Assembly (NCBI RefSeq): GCF_014200575.1
Contig: NZ_JACHBZ010000005.1
Span: 62,001 to 126,000 of the forward strand
Direction of reading: 5' to 3'
Source of the DNA: Mucilaginibacter saanensis
GTDB taxonomy: Bacteria; Bacteroidota; Bacteroidia; Sphingobacteriales; Sphingobacteriaceae
DNA: 64,000 nt
A model generated the notes under the pieces. That model was not told the DNA's origin. It did not search any database and saw only the letters and a list, made by a program, of their open reading frames with translations. Below are positions 1 through 8,719 of this stretch, one piece after another. How positions within the stretch are numbered: the stretch's first letter is position 1; each line of letters opens with the position of its first letter. Both the position numbers and the translations under genes were made by a program.

Positions 1-368
1 TATACAGCCACGTGCAAAATCCTGATACGTTGTATAAATATAGCATGGGCAACTACCTTGCTGCTTTTGAAAAATTCCATACCGATTCTGCCACGTTTAA
101 AAAAAGTATGGATTATTATTCTACCGAGCCTGACAAGCTTTCTGCCATATATGATTCAGTTGATAACAGGGTAAAGGCCCTATCAGATTCGGTGGCCAAA
201 ATACAAATGAAAGTGCGCCAGACTGCGCAGAAAGCCGATTCCCTAAAGGCCATTCACCGGGCCGATTCCGTTAAAAAAGCTGCGCAGAAGCCAGTAAAAC
301 CTGTCCGCGCAATAGATTCTCTTAAAAAGTTAAAACAAAAACATCCTGATGCTTTACCCAAAAAATAG
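1..368 (+). CDS. DUF4296 domain protein, 5' end cut by window edge
   Basis: The frame is open to the first base of the window, so the GTG at 12 is probably not the real start and the gene begins upstream. The visible part has the DUF4296 pattern: a Tyr/Phe-containing helix, an F-x-x-S-M-D-Y-Y-S element, P-D-K-L and then a helix around I-Y-D-S-V-D-N-R-V. It ends in a Lys/Ala/Pro-rich tail with repeated A-D-S-(V/L)-K units. Members are small, usually lipid-anchored proteins of Bacteroidota with no known function; the lipobox would lie outside the window. It overlaps mutS2 by 20 bp, which suggests co-transcription. The family call is moderately secure; function is unknown. Confidence 0.7.
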   Translation, partial: YSHVQNPDTLYKYSMGNYLAAFEKFHTDSATFKKSMDYYSTEPDKLSAIYDSVDNRVKALSDSVAKIQMKVRQTAQKADSLKAIHRADSVKKAAQKPVKPVRAIDSLKKLKQKHPDALPKK

Positions 369-2712
369 TGTTGATAAGCTGGGGTTTACCGAGGTAAAAG
401 AATTAATAAAAGCTCATTGCCTGAGCGAAATGGGTCAGCAAATGGTTGACAAGATACAGGTAATGAGCAATTATGATCAGATATACAAATTCCTGAACCA
501 GGCCAATGAGTTTAAAAACATCCTGGTTAACGATGCTGCATTACCCATTCATCATTTTTTCGATATTAAATCCTTAGCTAATAAAGCGCGCATTGAAGGT
601 GTATTTTTGTCTGAGGAGGAATTTTACCAGGTGCAGGCATCCCTGCAAACGGTGTTTGCCGTTATCGCTTATTTTAGCGAGCGTGAGGGCTTGTATCCTA
701 ATTTGGAGGCTTTGTTTGAACACTTGCCTATTGAAAAGGCCATCCTGAAAAAAATAGATCAGGTTATTGACGCTAAAGGTAAAATAAGGCCCAATGCATC
801 ACGTGAGCTTATGGAAATTACCTCGGGTATTGCCAAGGCAGAGCAGGAGGCCCGCAGAAAGATTGACCAGATATTTAAAGCGGCATCCGGTAGCGGATGG
901 ACAGCCGATGGTTCACTTACCGTGCGCGACGGACGCTTGTGTATCCCGTTGCTGGCCGAAAACAAGCGTAAGCTAAAGGGTTTTATCCATGATGAGTCAG
1001 CATCGGGCCAAACCGTTTATATGGAGCCTGAGGAGGTATTTACCCTCAATAACCGTGTACGTGATCTTGAATTTGAACGCCGCCGCGAAATAGTTAAAAT
1101 ACTAACTACCCTCACAACAGAATTGAGGCCCTATACACCGCTTTTGCTATCGTACCATAGCCTGTTAACCAAACTTGATTTTGTACGTGCCAAAGCTTTG
1201 TTTGCCATTGATATAGAGGCCGATATGCCGCAGGTTGTTAATGAGGCTAAACTTAAGTTATACAATGCCCGTCATCCGCTGCTGTTTTTGAATTTTAAAA
1301 AGGAACATAAAACTGTGGTGCCGCTTAATGTGCACATTGACGAAGGTACCCGCATTATTGTGGTGTCGGGCCCCAACGCCGGTGGTAAATCGGTATGTAT
1401 GAAAACGGTGGGGCTTTTACAGATGATGGTGCAGGCAGGTTTATTGATACCGGCGGCCGAAGCCAGTGTGGTAGGCGTATTTAAGCAGCTTTTTGTTGAT
1501 ATTGGCGATGATCAGTCAATTGAGAGTGATTTGAGTACCTATAGTGCGCACTTATCTAAAATGAAAACCTTTGTTGAGGATGCCAACGGTAAAACGCTGA
1601 TTCTGATTGATGAATTTGGTACCGGTACTGATCCGCAGTTTGGCGGTCCTATTGCCGAGGCTGTACTGGAATCCCTCAATCATAAAAAGGTGAAGGGGAT
1701 GGTAACCACTCACTACTCCAACCTGAAAATATTTGCCAGTAATACCGAGGGGATTGAGAATGCATCAATGCTGTTTAATAATGTGGAAATGAAACCACTT
1801 TATCAGCTGGAGATTGGCAAGCCCGGTAGTTCCTATGCGTTTGAGATAGCTCAAAAAATTGGTTTGCCTCAAAATGTGCTTAATCTGGCTAAAAACAAAA
1901 TAAGCGAAGGGCAAAAAAAGGTTGATACTTTACTGGTTGACCTGGAGCGTGAAAAACGCGAGATATTTGAAACCAAGCAAAAACTGGACAAGCAACAACG
2001 TAAAGTTAACGAGCTGCAAACCGAAAATGAAAAGCTGAAAAGTTACCTGGATGAAAATAAAAAGGTACTGATCAGAGAAGCCAAAGATCAGGCTAAAAAC
2101 ATTATTCTGAATGCCAACAAGCTGGTTGAAAATACAATATCTGAAATAAAGAGCAGCAACGCCGATAAGGAGGTAACACGCAACCTGCGCGAGAATCTGA
2201 ACATCGAGCTTAAAAAGAATACGGTTAAAACTGAGCCCGTAAAAGCTAACACGATTGCAGACGAAGAACTGAAACCGGGCGATTGGGTAAAACTAACCGA
2301 CTCAGAAACCACTGGTCAGGTAATTGAGCTGATTAAGGATAATGTGGTAATTGCCATTGGCGATCTGCGTACCGTAGCTAAAAAGAAAAGGGTTATCAAG
2401 GTATCCAGATCATCGGTGCCGAAGGATATTCGTAAAAGCTTTAATTCGCATACCAGTGATTTTGCCAGTTTTAGTCCGGAGATTGACGTGCGCGGAATGC
2501 GTACCGAGGATGCCTTGCACGCCATTGAAAAATTATTTGACCGTGCGCTGATGATGGGCTTTAATAACCTGAAAATAATACATGGGAAGGGCGATGGTAT
2601 TTTACGTAAGATGATACGGCAATACCTCAAAAAATATGATCAGGTTGACAGGCTGGAAGATGAACATGCTGACAGGGGCGGAGATGGTATAACTTATGCA
2701 TTTTTAAAATAA
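349..2712 (+). CDS. mutS2: Endonuclease MutS2
   Basis: A 787-residue protein, the normal length for MutS2, the MutS paralogue that lacks the mismatch-recognition domain. The core and clamp region is followed by an ATPase domain with a Walker A loop GPNAGGKS at residues 341-348 and a Walker B region around LILIDEFGTGTDP. A long charged coiled coil (about residues 520-640), a KOW/SH3-like stretch (about 645-690) and a C-terminal Smr nuclease domain with IDVRG (712-716) and HGKGDG (745-750) follow. The family suppresses homologous recombination or acts on branched DNA or stalled ribosomes, depending on species. The ATG at 349 lies inside the end of the preceding gene, and residues from V8 onward fit the family start. 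Confidence 0.96.
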   Translation: MLYPKNSVDKLGFTEVKELIKAHCLSEMGQQMVDKIQVMSNYDQIYKFLNQANEFKNILVNDAALPIHHFFDIKSLANKARIEGVFLSEEEFYQVQASLQTVFAVIAYFSEREGLYPNLEALFEHLPIEKAILKKIDQVIDAKGKIRPNASRELMEITSGIAKAEQEARRKIDQIFKAASGSGWTADGSLTVRDGRLCIPLLAENKRKLKGFIHDESASGQTVYMEPEEVFTLNNRVRDLEFERRREIVKILTTLTTELRPYTPLLLSYHSLLTKLDFVRAKALFAIDIEADMPQVVNEAKLKLYNARHPLLFLNFKKEHKTVVPLNVHIDEGTRIIVVSGPNAGGKSVCMKTVGLLQMMVQAGLLIPAAEASVVGVFKQLFVDIGDDQSIESDLSTYSAHLSKMKTFVEDANGKTLILIDEFGTGTDPQFGGPIAEAVLESLNHKKVKGMVTTHYSNLKIFASNTEGIENASMLFNNVEMKPLYQLEIGKPGSSYAFEIAQKIGLPQNVLNLAKNKISEGQKKVDTLLVDLEREKREIFETKQKLDKQQRKVNELQTENEKLKSYLDENKKVLIREAKDQAKNIILNANKLVENTISEIKSSNADKEVTRNLRENLNIELKKNTVKTEPVKANTIADEELKPGDWVKLTDSETTGQVIELIKDNVVIAIGDLRTVAKKKRVIKVSRSSVPKDIRKSFNSHTSDFASFSPEIDVRGMRTEDALHAIEKLFDRALMMGFNNLKIIHGKGDGILRKMIRQYLKKYDQVDRLEDEHADRGGDGITYAFLK

Positions 2713-2743
2713 GTTTTATAATTTTAAGCTTTAACCTGAAAAA

Positions 2744-3829
2744 ATGCGCAAAACCTACCTCATAACTCTATTCTTTGTTTTTACCGCAGGGATAAGCAAT
2801 TGTATTGCTCAAATTGTAGTACTAAAAAGCAAAGATCAGCATATCCGTTACACCGGCCGCATTAATATGACCGATGAGGCGGCCGAGCTTTACTGGACGG
2901 GTTCATCCATCAAAATTAACTTTAATGGCACCGGTGCATCAGCCATGATACAGGATGAACGCGGCGATAATTACTTTACAGTAATTGTTGATGACAAAGT
3001 GATTAATACCCTGCATTTGGATAATACCAAAAGGACTTATATCCTTGCCGAAGGATTGCCAGCTGGCGCACACAGCCTGGAGCTATTTAAACGTACGGAA
3101 TGGGAAATGGGTAAAACCACTTTTTACCAGTTTGTATTAGCCAAGGATGCCGCTGTTTTACCCGCACCTGCTGATAAGAAACGTAAGATTGAATTTTTTG
3201 GTAATTCTATTACCTGCGGTTATGCGGTGGAGGATACCAGTGGGAAAGACAGAGGGACTGCACCTTACGAAAATGGTTATATAAGTTACGCAGCCATTAC
3301 CGCCCGTCATTTTAATGCCGATTACGTATGTACTGCCAAAAGCGGCATTGGTGTTTTGGTAAGCTGGTTTCCGTTGATTATGCCTGAAATGTATAATCGT
3401 CTTGATCCCACAGATCCAACCAGTTTATGGGATTTTTCAAAATACACACCTGATCTGGTGGTGATAAACCTGTTTCAGAATGATTCATGGATAGTGCAGC
3501 AACCCAATAACCCACAGTTTAAGGAACGGTTTGGCTCCAAGGCCCCAGAGCCCGATCAGATCATTAAGGCTTATCGTGAGCTGGTAAAAAACATCCGCAA
3601 AAAATATGCAAAAGCACAGATCATTTGCATGCTGGGTAGTATGGATGCCACCAAAGAGGGATCGCCGTGGCCGGGATATATTGAAAAAGCAGTAGCCGAA
3701 CTAAAAGACAAAAACATTTATACACACTTTATTCCCTATAAAAATACCGGTGGCCACCCCAGCGTTAAAGAACAACAAGCCATGGCCGATGACCTGATAG
3801 GCTTTATTGATAAGCAGGTAAAATGGTAA
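2744..3829 (+). CDS. Secreted SGNH-type carbohydrate esterase (CE2-like)
   Basis: The 361-residue protein opens with a signal peptide ending near NCIAQ. An N-terminal beta-sandwich (about residues 25-135) precedes an SGNH hydrolase domain. The serine block is FFGNSITCGY (about 150-159), the Asn-containing block is NLFQNDSW and the late histidine is in GGHPS. Two-domain architecture and these blocks match carbohydrate esterase family 2, which removes acetyl groups from xylan or other acetylated glycans in the periplasm or outside the cell. CE2 enzymes often use a Ser-His dyad, consistent with no obvious Asp before the His. It follows mutS2 by 31 bp but is functionally unrelated. The substrate cannot be read from sequence. 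Confidence 0.82.
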   Translation: MRKTYLITLFFVFTAGISNCIAQIVVLKSKDQHIRYTGRINMTDEAAELYWTGSSIKINFNGTGASAMIQDERGDNYFTVIVDDKVINTLHLDNTKRTYILAEGLPAGAHSLELFKRTEWEMGKTTFYQFVLAKDAAVLPAPADKKRKIEFFGNSITCGYAVEDTSGKDRGTAPYENGYISYAAITARHFNADYVCTAKSGIGVLVSWFPLIMPEMYNRLDPTDPTSLWDFSKYTPDLVVINLFQNDSWIVQQPNNPQFKERFGSKAPEPDQIIKAYRELVKNIRKKYAKAQIICMLGSMDATKEGSPWPGYIEKAVAELKDKNIYTHFIPYKNTGGHPSVKEQQAMADDLIGFIDKQVKW

Positions 3830-3860
3830 GGGTATTTTAACTTGATCAGATTTGTTAAAA

Positions 3861-3899
3861 TATCCCGGTACCCGCTTTAAACTGGCACCGGGATAAAAT
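3861..3899. terminator. Hairpin terminator between convergent genes
   Basis: Inverted repeat TATCCCGGT (3861-3869) and ACCGGGATA (3887-3895) with a short A/T flank on each side. It sits between the stop of the CE2-like esterase and the stop of the convergent acidic gene, so it may serve both strands. Confidence 0.6.
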
Positions 3900-3910
3900 T
3901 CCTAATTTGT

Positions 3911-4464
3911 TTATTCTCCAACCTTTTGCTGATCGGGCACTTCATTAGGGCCAGGAATATTTACTTGCTTTTTATTGTCGCCATCATCGTCGGCCGTGCC
4001 TTCGCGGTAAGGTTGTTGTGGATGCGGAGCGTTATTTTCATTGGGTGCATCCGTTTGGCTACTTTCTTCATCAGGTTTGCCGTTATGCGCCGCGCCCATA
4101 GCCTGGCTATAGTCCGGCTGTCCGGCTTGATTTGGATCAGTAAATTGCTGTTCTCCGGGTGTTCCTCAGCAGGTTGTGTCCGCCTGAAATATTCGTTAGT
4201 GTATCCCGCAGTTTGAGATGGATTTGCTTCATCATCGCCTGATGGCGTAAGATTATTTTGACCGAAGTTTTGGCCGCCCATACCCTTGCCTTCCATGCCG
4301 GGAGAATCCTGTTTTTTCATGTCATCATCAGAAACTAAAAAACTTCGTTTGAGGTCTTTTTCTTCCAAATTGTCATCATCAACGCGGTAAGCGTTAGGTT
4401 TATCGCCGGTTTGCTCAGTGCGATGATCGGTATCGTCCTGAAGCTGATTATCTTGTAGTATCAT
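3911..4464 (-). pseudogene. Acidic, low-complexity hypothetical protein gene with a frameshift
   Basis: Reading leftward from the ATG at 4464, an Asp/Glu/Gln/Asn-rich protein (start MILQDNQLQDDTDHRTEQ) runs naturally to about NEYFRRTQPAEE. It then turns into Arg/Ile-rich sequence unlike the rest. In the neighbouring frame, from about 4172, the hydrophilic composition resumes (TPGEQQFTDPNQ, then KPDEESSQTDAPNENN) and continues to a stop at 3911. The change equals a one-base loss, or a two-base gain, near 4160-4175. Rejoined, the product would be about 180 residues, without signal peptide or membrane segment and probably disordered. No family was recognised. It may be a true frameshift mutation or a sequencing error. 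Confidence 0.6.
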
Positions 4465-4626
4465 AGGTTTTGTGTTAAAAGTTGATGTTTAATAATAATA
4501 TCCTATTTTTTTAATTGTTTTAAATATTAACCAATAGTTATAATTAATAATGAACTGGGAGTGAAAGGGAGAGAAATGTATTAACTTCTGCCGCTTATAT
4601 TTTAACGCCCATTTGCTTATTTTAAG

Positions 4627-4634
4627 TAAATTTG
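4627..4634 (+). promoter_or_regulatory. Promoter -7 element for scoA
   Basis: TAAATTTG matches the Bacteroidota -7 consensus TAnnTTTG. Transcription would begin about 4641, just before the ATG at 4653. No clear -33 TTTG at the ideal spacing was found; a TTTG at 4612-4615 is too close. Confidence 0.45.
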
Positions 4635-4652
4635 AGTAACCAATTGTTAAAC

Positions 4653-5351
4653 ATGAATAAAGTAATTAGTGGTGCTGATGAGGCCATCCATGACATCCAG
4701 GATGGTATGACATTGATGCTGGGTGGGTTTGGCTTATGTGGCTTGCCCGAAAATTGTATTGCCGCCCTGGTAAAAAAAGGGGTAAAACAACTCACCTGTA
4801 TATCCAACAACGCAGGGGTTGATGATTTTGGCATCGGGCTGATGCTGAAACAACGCCAGGTGAAAAAAATGATTTCCTCTTACGTGGGCGAAAACGCCGA
4901 ATTTGAACGCCAGTTACTTAGTGGTGAACTGGAAGTGGAACTGTTGCCACAAGGTACGCTGGCCACCCGCTGCATGGCTGCCGGTTATGGTATGCCTGCC
5001 ATTTTTACCCCTGCCGGGGTAGGTACAGAGGTAGCCGAGGGTAAGGAAGTGCGCAATTTTAACGGTAAAGATTACCTCATGGAGATGGCATTTAATGCTG
5101 ACTTTGCCATAGTAAAAGCCTGGAAAGGTGATACTATGGGTAACCTGGTTTACCGGTCAACTGCCCGTAATTTTAACCCGGTAATGGCTATGGCTGGTAA
5201 GGTAACCATTGCCGAGGTGGAAGAACTGGTGGAACCAGGTGAACTAGATCCCGACCATATTCATACCCCCGGTATTTACGTGCATCGGATTTTTCAGGGC
5301 GTAAACTATGAGAAAAGGATTGAACAGAGAACCGTAAGGAAGAAAGATTAA
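4653..5351 (+). CDS. scoA: 3-oxoacid CoA-transferase subunit A
   Basis: A 232-residue class I CoA-transferase alpha subunit. The N-terminus carries the glycine-rich [13 protein letters not shown] element typical of subunit A, followed by [10 protein letters not shown] and the [14 protein letters not shown] segment. With subunit B (next gene) it moves CoA from succinyl-CoA to acetoacetate or a related 3-oxoacid, linking ketone-body or branched-chain breakdown to central metabolism; the acyl specificity is inferred. An upstream in-frame TTG at 4632 lies inside the predicted promoter, so the ATG at 4653 is chosen. A 124-bp spacer with a hairpin-forming repeat separates it from subunit B, an unusually wide gap for this pair. 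Confidence 0.92.
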   Translation: MNKVISGADEAIHDIQDGMTLMLGGFGLCGLPENCIAALVKKGVKQLTCISNNAGVDDFGIGLMLKQRQVKKMISSYVGENAEFERQLLSGELEVELLPQGTLATRCMAAGYGMPAIFTPAGVGTEVAEGKEVRNFNGKDYLMEMAFNADFAIVKAWKGDTMGNLVYRSTARNFNPVMAMAGKVTIAEVEELVEPGELDPDHIHTPGIYVHRIFQGVNYEKRIEQRTVRKKD

Positions 5352-5375
5352 GGACGAAAGGAACATTTTTTATTT

Positions 5376-5450
5376 TGTCATCCTGAACTAATGATCTATT
5401 CTGCTACATATTTATCGAAAAGCAGATTTTTCGCGATGTTCAGAATGACA
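5376..5450. repeat. Interspersed palindromic repeat between scoA and scoB
   Basis: Outer arms TGTCATCCTGAAC (5376-5388) and GTTCAGAATGACA (5438-5450) are inverted with one mismatch, and the interior can pair further (ATCTATTCTGCT near 5393 against AGCAGATTTTTCGCGAT). I recall such TGTCATCCTGAAC-type units as common intergenic repeats in Sphingobacteriaceae genomes. Only one copy is in this window. It may be a REP-like element inside an operon. Confidence 0.6.
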
Positions 5451-5475
5451 CAGCGTTAATATAAAATAGGGGAAC

Positions 5476-6132
5476 ATGCTAGACAAACAAGGAATTGCAA
5501 AGCGAATAGCTAAAGAAATAAAAGACGGTTACTACGTTAACCTGGGTATCGGTATCCCTACGCTGGTAGCTAATTATATACCCGAAACTATGGATGTGGT
5601 GCTGCAATCAGAAAATGGATTGCTGGGTATGGGACCATTTCCGTTTGAAGGGGAGGAGGATCCTGATGTGATTAATGCAGGTAAGCAAACCATCACGATG
5701 CTGCCTGGTTCGGCCATATTTGATTCGGCCATGAGTTTTGGAATGATCCGGGCTAAAAAGGTTAATCTGACTATACTGGGCGCTATGGAGGTGTCTGAAA
5801 ATGGAGATATCGCTAATTGGAAAATCCCGGGTAAAATGGTAAAAGGTATGGGCGGCGCCATGGACCTGGTGGCATCGGCCGAAAACATTATTGTGGCTAT
5901 GCAGCAGGTTAATAAAGCCGGCGAATCAAAATTACTATCTGAATGTAGTTTGCCGCTAACCGGAGTTGGTTGTGTTAAAAAAATAGTAACCGAATTGGGC
6001 GTATTTGATGTATTACCCGAAGGTGGTTTTAAACTGCTTGAACGTGCCCCCGGCGTAAGCGTGGAGGATATAAAAAACGCCACTGCCGGAAAGCTGATCA
6101 TTGAAGGAGAGATACCTGAGATTGTTATTTAA
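5476..6132 (+). CDS. scoB: 3-oxoacid CoA-transferase subunit B
   Basis: The 218-residue beta subunit of the CoA-transferase. It contains NLGIGIPTLVANYI near the N-terminus and the S-E-N-G-L-L-G-M-G motif, whose Glu (about residue 47) forms the covalent CoA thioester. The GGAMDLVASAENI stretch and the late LTGVGCVKKIVTE block also fit ScoB/AtoA/PcaJ proteins. Length is normal. The ATG at 5476 is preceded by AGGGGAA, one of the few good ribosome-binding-like sequences here. It works with ScoA; the repeat between them may alter their relative expression. A perfect 14-bp hairpin follows the stop. Confidence 0.93.
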   Translation: MLDKQGIAKRIAKEIKDGYYVNLGIGIPTLVANYIPETMDVVLQSENGLLGMGPFPFEGEEDPDVINAGKQTITMLPGSAIFDSAMSFGMIRAKKVNLTILGAMEVSENGDIANWKIPGKMVKGMGGAMDLVASAENIIVAMQQVNKAGESKLLSECSLPLTGVGCVKKIVTELGVFDVLPEGGFKLLERAPGVSVEDIKNATAGKLIIEGEIPEIVI

Positions 6133-6140
6133 AGGAGATA

Positions 6141-6174
6141 AACGAAAGGCGTATGTAATACGCCTTTCGTTTTA
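6141..6174. terminator. Terminator between scoB and udk
   Basis: Perfect 14-bp arms AACGAAAGGCGTAT (6141-6154) and ATACGCCTTTCGTT (6158-6171) with a 3-nt loop, T-rich after the right arm and A-rich before the left arm. It can stop transcription from both convergent genes. Confidence 0.85.
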
Positions 6175-6223
6175 AATAATAACTCGTAGAAACACATTAA
6201 GTGTCTTCCCTGCAAAATTTCAA

Positions 6224-6856
6224 TTAAAATAATTTTTGTTTTAGCCCGGTAGATATCTCTTCAGTCACCGCTATAATATCCTTTGCAACATGACTGTTAT
6301 TGGTGATAACCTTGTTGCATTCGCCTTTGTAGGGAAGTAGGTATTCTTTATAGGCCGGTACTACGTGATTTATCCATTTGTACATTACATCATCGTGCGA
6401 GTAGCCACGCTCAATGAGGTCGCGTTTCAGGCGGCGTTGCAGGGCAACGTCTTCATCGGCATCAATAAAAATCTTCATATCCAGCATGTCAGCAATATCT
6501 CTGAAATGCAGAATAAACAAACCCTCTACAATTAAAATAGGGGCTGGTTTTATTTCCAGCATTTTGGGTACAATGCCGGGGTTATTAAAGGTGTACTCGG
6601 GCTTAATAATGGTTTCATTATTAAAAAGCCTGCTGATATCCTGTTGAAAATGCTCGTGATCAATAGTGGCAGGCAAATCAAAATTGTATTCCCTGTTCTC
6701 TTCAGGTGTCATGTTATGAGCCACCGGAAAATAATAATCATCCTGTGATACCAGGCACACTTCGTCGGCAGTAAAATGCTCCAGGAAACATTTTAAAAAA
6801 AAGGTTTTGCCGGATCCGCTACCACCGGCAATTCCAATAATATAAGGTTTATTCAT
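6224..6856 (-). CDS. udk: Uridine kinase
   Basis: A 210-residue P-loop kinase of the uridine kinase/phosphoribulokinase family. GGSGSGKT at residues 11-18 is the Walker A loop. VSQDDYY (about 37-43) and the NFDLPATIDHE segment are the usual substrate-pocket elements, and the R-R-L-K-R-D run (about 139-144) fits the lid. It phosphorylates uridine and cytidine to UMP and CMP in pyrimidine salvage. Its ATG overlaps the stop of the upstream LysM gene by 8 bp, so the two are probably one operon. A shared terminator lies beyond its stop. Confidence 0.93.
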   Translation of the reverse strand: MNKPYIIGIAGGSGSGKTFFLKCFLEHFTADEVCLVSQDDYYFPVAHNMTPEENREYNFDLPATIDHEHFQQDISRLFNNETIIKPEYTFNNPGIVPKMLEIKPAPILIVEGLFILHFRDIADMLDMKIFIDADEDVALQRRLKRDLIERGYSHDDVMYKWINHVVPAYKEYLLPYKGECNKVITNNSHVAKDIIAVTEEISTGLKQKLF

Positions 6857-7838
6857 TCGGACTACCGTAGCTGATATTTACGTGAATGCGTTTATCTAAA
6901 GCACCTAATGCATCGGCAGTGTTCTTGGTCATTACAATAAGCACGTCTTTTGTGGCTTCGCTATCTGTAAAACGGCCAACTACTTTAGCATAGGTGGTGT
7001 GGTTGTTCATGGGGTTGGTAATTTTTATAACGGTGCCGATAGGAGCAGTGCGGTGTAATACCAATTCTTTTTTAGGATCAAGGCTGGTGTCATCAATCCA
7101 GGTGGCTACGCCGGTTTCGTTTTTTTCGTACAAGCCATATTTGTTGGCTCTAAGCTTGTTGCCTGCGCTATCAACTGCTGCTACGGTGGAATCGGCCTTT
7201 ACTACATCCTGTTTTACCACTGGTCTTTCTTCTGGCGGCATACCTGAGCGTACTTTGATGATCTGGTCAGGAGTAAGGTTATTGGAGGTTAAACCGTTTA
7301 GTTTAATGATATCATCAACAGAGGTTCCAAAACGTTTAGCTATTGAAAAAAGCGTTTCGCCGGCTGATACTTTGTATTGTTGTACATTATCTAAGTTAAC
7401 AGCTTTTTGCGGCGTAGTATCGGTTGTTTGCGCAACAGGTTGTTGTGCTTGTTGCTGAACAACAGGTTGTTGAGTTTGTGGTTTTTGTTGTACAACCGGT
7501 GGTTTGCTTGGCTGCGTAACCGGTGGCTGTACTTGTGGTTTGTTTTGCTGAACAGGCTGTGGTGTCACTGCTGTTTGTGAAAACGACACTTCTGTAGGCA
7601 CTTTTACTATGCCGCCAATTTTAAGCGCGGCATTATTGTTAAATTGAATGATAGCCTTAGGGCTTACATTATAACGGCGGCCAATAGAGTAATAATTATC
7701 TTTAGGGTCAAGCTTGTGCAGGATCACTTTTTTGCCGTTCAGGTTTTCAACACCAACGGAATCAGCCACAGGGTTTGCAAAAAGAGATATGGAAAGCGTA
7801 AGCAGGGGTGCAACTAATAATAAAATCTTTAATTTCAT
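6849..7838 (-). CDS. Secreted double-LysM protein with RlpA-like C-terminus
   Basis: A 329-residue exported protein with a signal peptide ending near LFANPVA. Two LysM modules are visible: one at about 38-80 (YYSIGRRYNVSPKAIIQFNN) and one at about 153-195 (VSAGETLFSIAKRFGTS). They are separated by a Pro/Gln-rich linker of PVVQQ-like repeats (about 90-145). The C-terminal part (about 235-325) has the look of a double-psi beta-barrel (A-P-I-G-T-V-I-K-I-T-N-P then V-V-G-R-F-T-D). LysM binds peptidoglycan, so a cell-wall role is expected; RlpA-like enzymes are lytic transglycosylases, but the catalytic Asp/His pair is not obvious, so binding only is possible. It overlaps udk. Confidence 0.85.
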   Translation of the reverse strand: MKLKILLLVAPLLTLSISLFANPVADSVGVENLNGKKVILHKLDPKDNYYSIGRRYNVSPKAIIQFNNNAALKIGGIVKVPTEVSFSQTAVTPQPVQQNKPQVQPPVTQPSKPPVVQQKPQTQQPVVQQQAQQPVAQTTDTTPQKAVNLDNVQQYKVSAGETLFSIAKRFGTSVDDIIKLNGLTSNNLTPDQIIKVRSGMPPEERPVVKQDVVKADSTVAAVDSAGNKLRANKYGLYEKNETGVATWIDDTSLDPKKELVLHRTAPIGTVIKITNPMNNHTTYAKVVGRFTDSEATKDVLIVMTKNTADALGALDKRIHVNISYGSPNE

Positions 7839-7859
7839 AATAAATTATAATACAGTAAC

Positions 7860-8624
7860 TTATAAGTGTAAAACTATTAATGCCGATTTTTCTTTTAAAT
7901 AGATCAGGCTATTCTTATGTACTACAAACGCCTCCGGCTGCATTTTTTGTATATTGCTGTTTAACAAATCCTGGTAAACAATAGCGCCTTGTTTGTCAAT
8001 TATATATAAGTGCTGCTTTATTTGCTCCTGAAAAAACGTGTGCAAAGATACAATTCTATAAGTATTGTGCTCCATATAATGTACCGTATTTGCATAAGGT
8101 TTGGCGGGCAGGGGCAACTCTTTTAATAAATCAACCGGTAATCGTAGTGGGCTGCTGATGTTGTTGTATGCCGGGGTGTCAATCACCGGTTCATAGGGTC
8201 TTAATGTTTGACCGGTTTTTATATCAGCCAAAAATAATTTGCGGGGCTGTATTTGCGCATTATAAACCACAGGCCCATTGGTTGTAAGATGATCAAAGGC
8301 CAGTGTATAATTGCTCCATAGAGTTTTGCCGGTAGTACCATCAATAGCTATCAGGCCTTTATGTATCGGCCCGGTTTCTGAGAGGTAATTATGTACCAGC
8401 AATAATCCGTCATAAGCGGTTTCGATGCCGGTGAGCCATCGCTCGGGTGTGGTAACGTCATCAAAATTAGTATGGCCGTTAAGCAGGTTTACGGCACCAA
8501 AGGCAACCTTTTTATTTTCGGAATTGCGTAATTCCACAAACAAAATTGTACTGGTTTCATCAATTTCTATACGCCAAACGGGCGAGCCGAAATCTTGATT
8601 AATGTACGGTAGCAGTTGTGTCAT
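7860..8624 (-). CDS. DUF4905 domain protein
   Basis: About 254 residues from the start chosen here. It resembles DUF4905, a Sphingobacteriales/Cytophagales family of unknown function. The sequence has beta-propeller-like character: GLLLVHNYLSETGP, then GLIAIDGTTGKTLWS, and HLYIIDKQGAIVYQD, each resembling a PQQ-type blade. There is no signal peptide. A longer frame starts at 8654, but CATATTTG (a near match to the -7 promoter element) lies on this strand at about 8641-8634 just before the ATG at 8624, favouring MTQLLPYI as the N-terminus with a very short leader. It is divergent from dps. Confidence 0.72.
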   Translation of the reverse strand: MTQLLPYINQDFGSPVWRIEIDETSTILFVELRNSENKKVAFGAVNLLNGHTNFDDVTTPERWLTGIETAYDGLLLVHNYLSETGPIHKGLIAIDGTTGKTLWSNYTLAFDHLTTNGPVVYNAQIQPRKLFLADIKTGQTLRPYEPVIDTPAYNNISSPLRLPVDLLKELPLPAKPYANTVHYMEHNTYRIVSLHTFFQEQIKQHLYIIDKQGAIVYQDLLNSNIQKMQPEAFVVHKNSLIYLKEKSALIVLHL

Positions 8625-8719
8625 AAAGTTTGCAAATATGCTCAATAAAATCAAAACTGGTTATATTTACAAAACATTGCAACCAAGCCGGTGTTGAACA
8701 TTAAAATCACTATTTATAT

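Noticed and set aside
5574..6101. 175-residue open frame antisense to scoB
   Set aside because: Shadow of a recognised CoA-transferase gene, Pro/Ser-rich with no motif.
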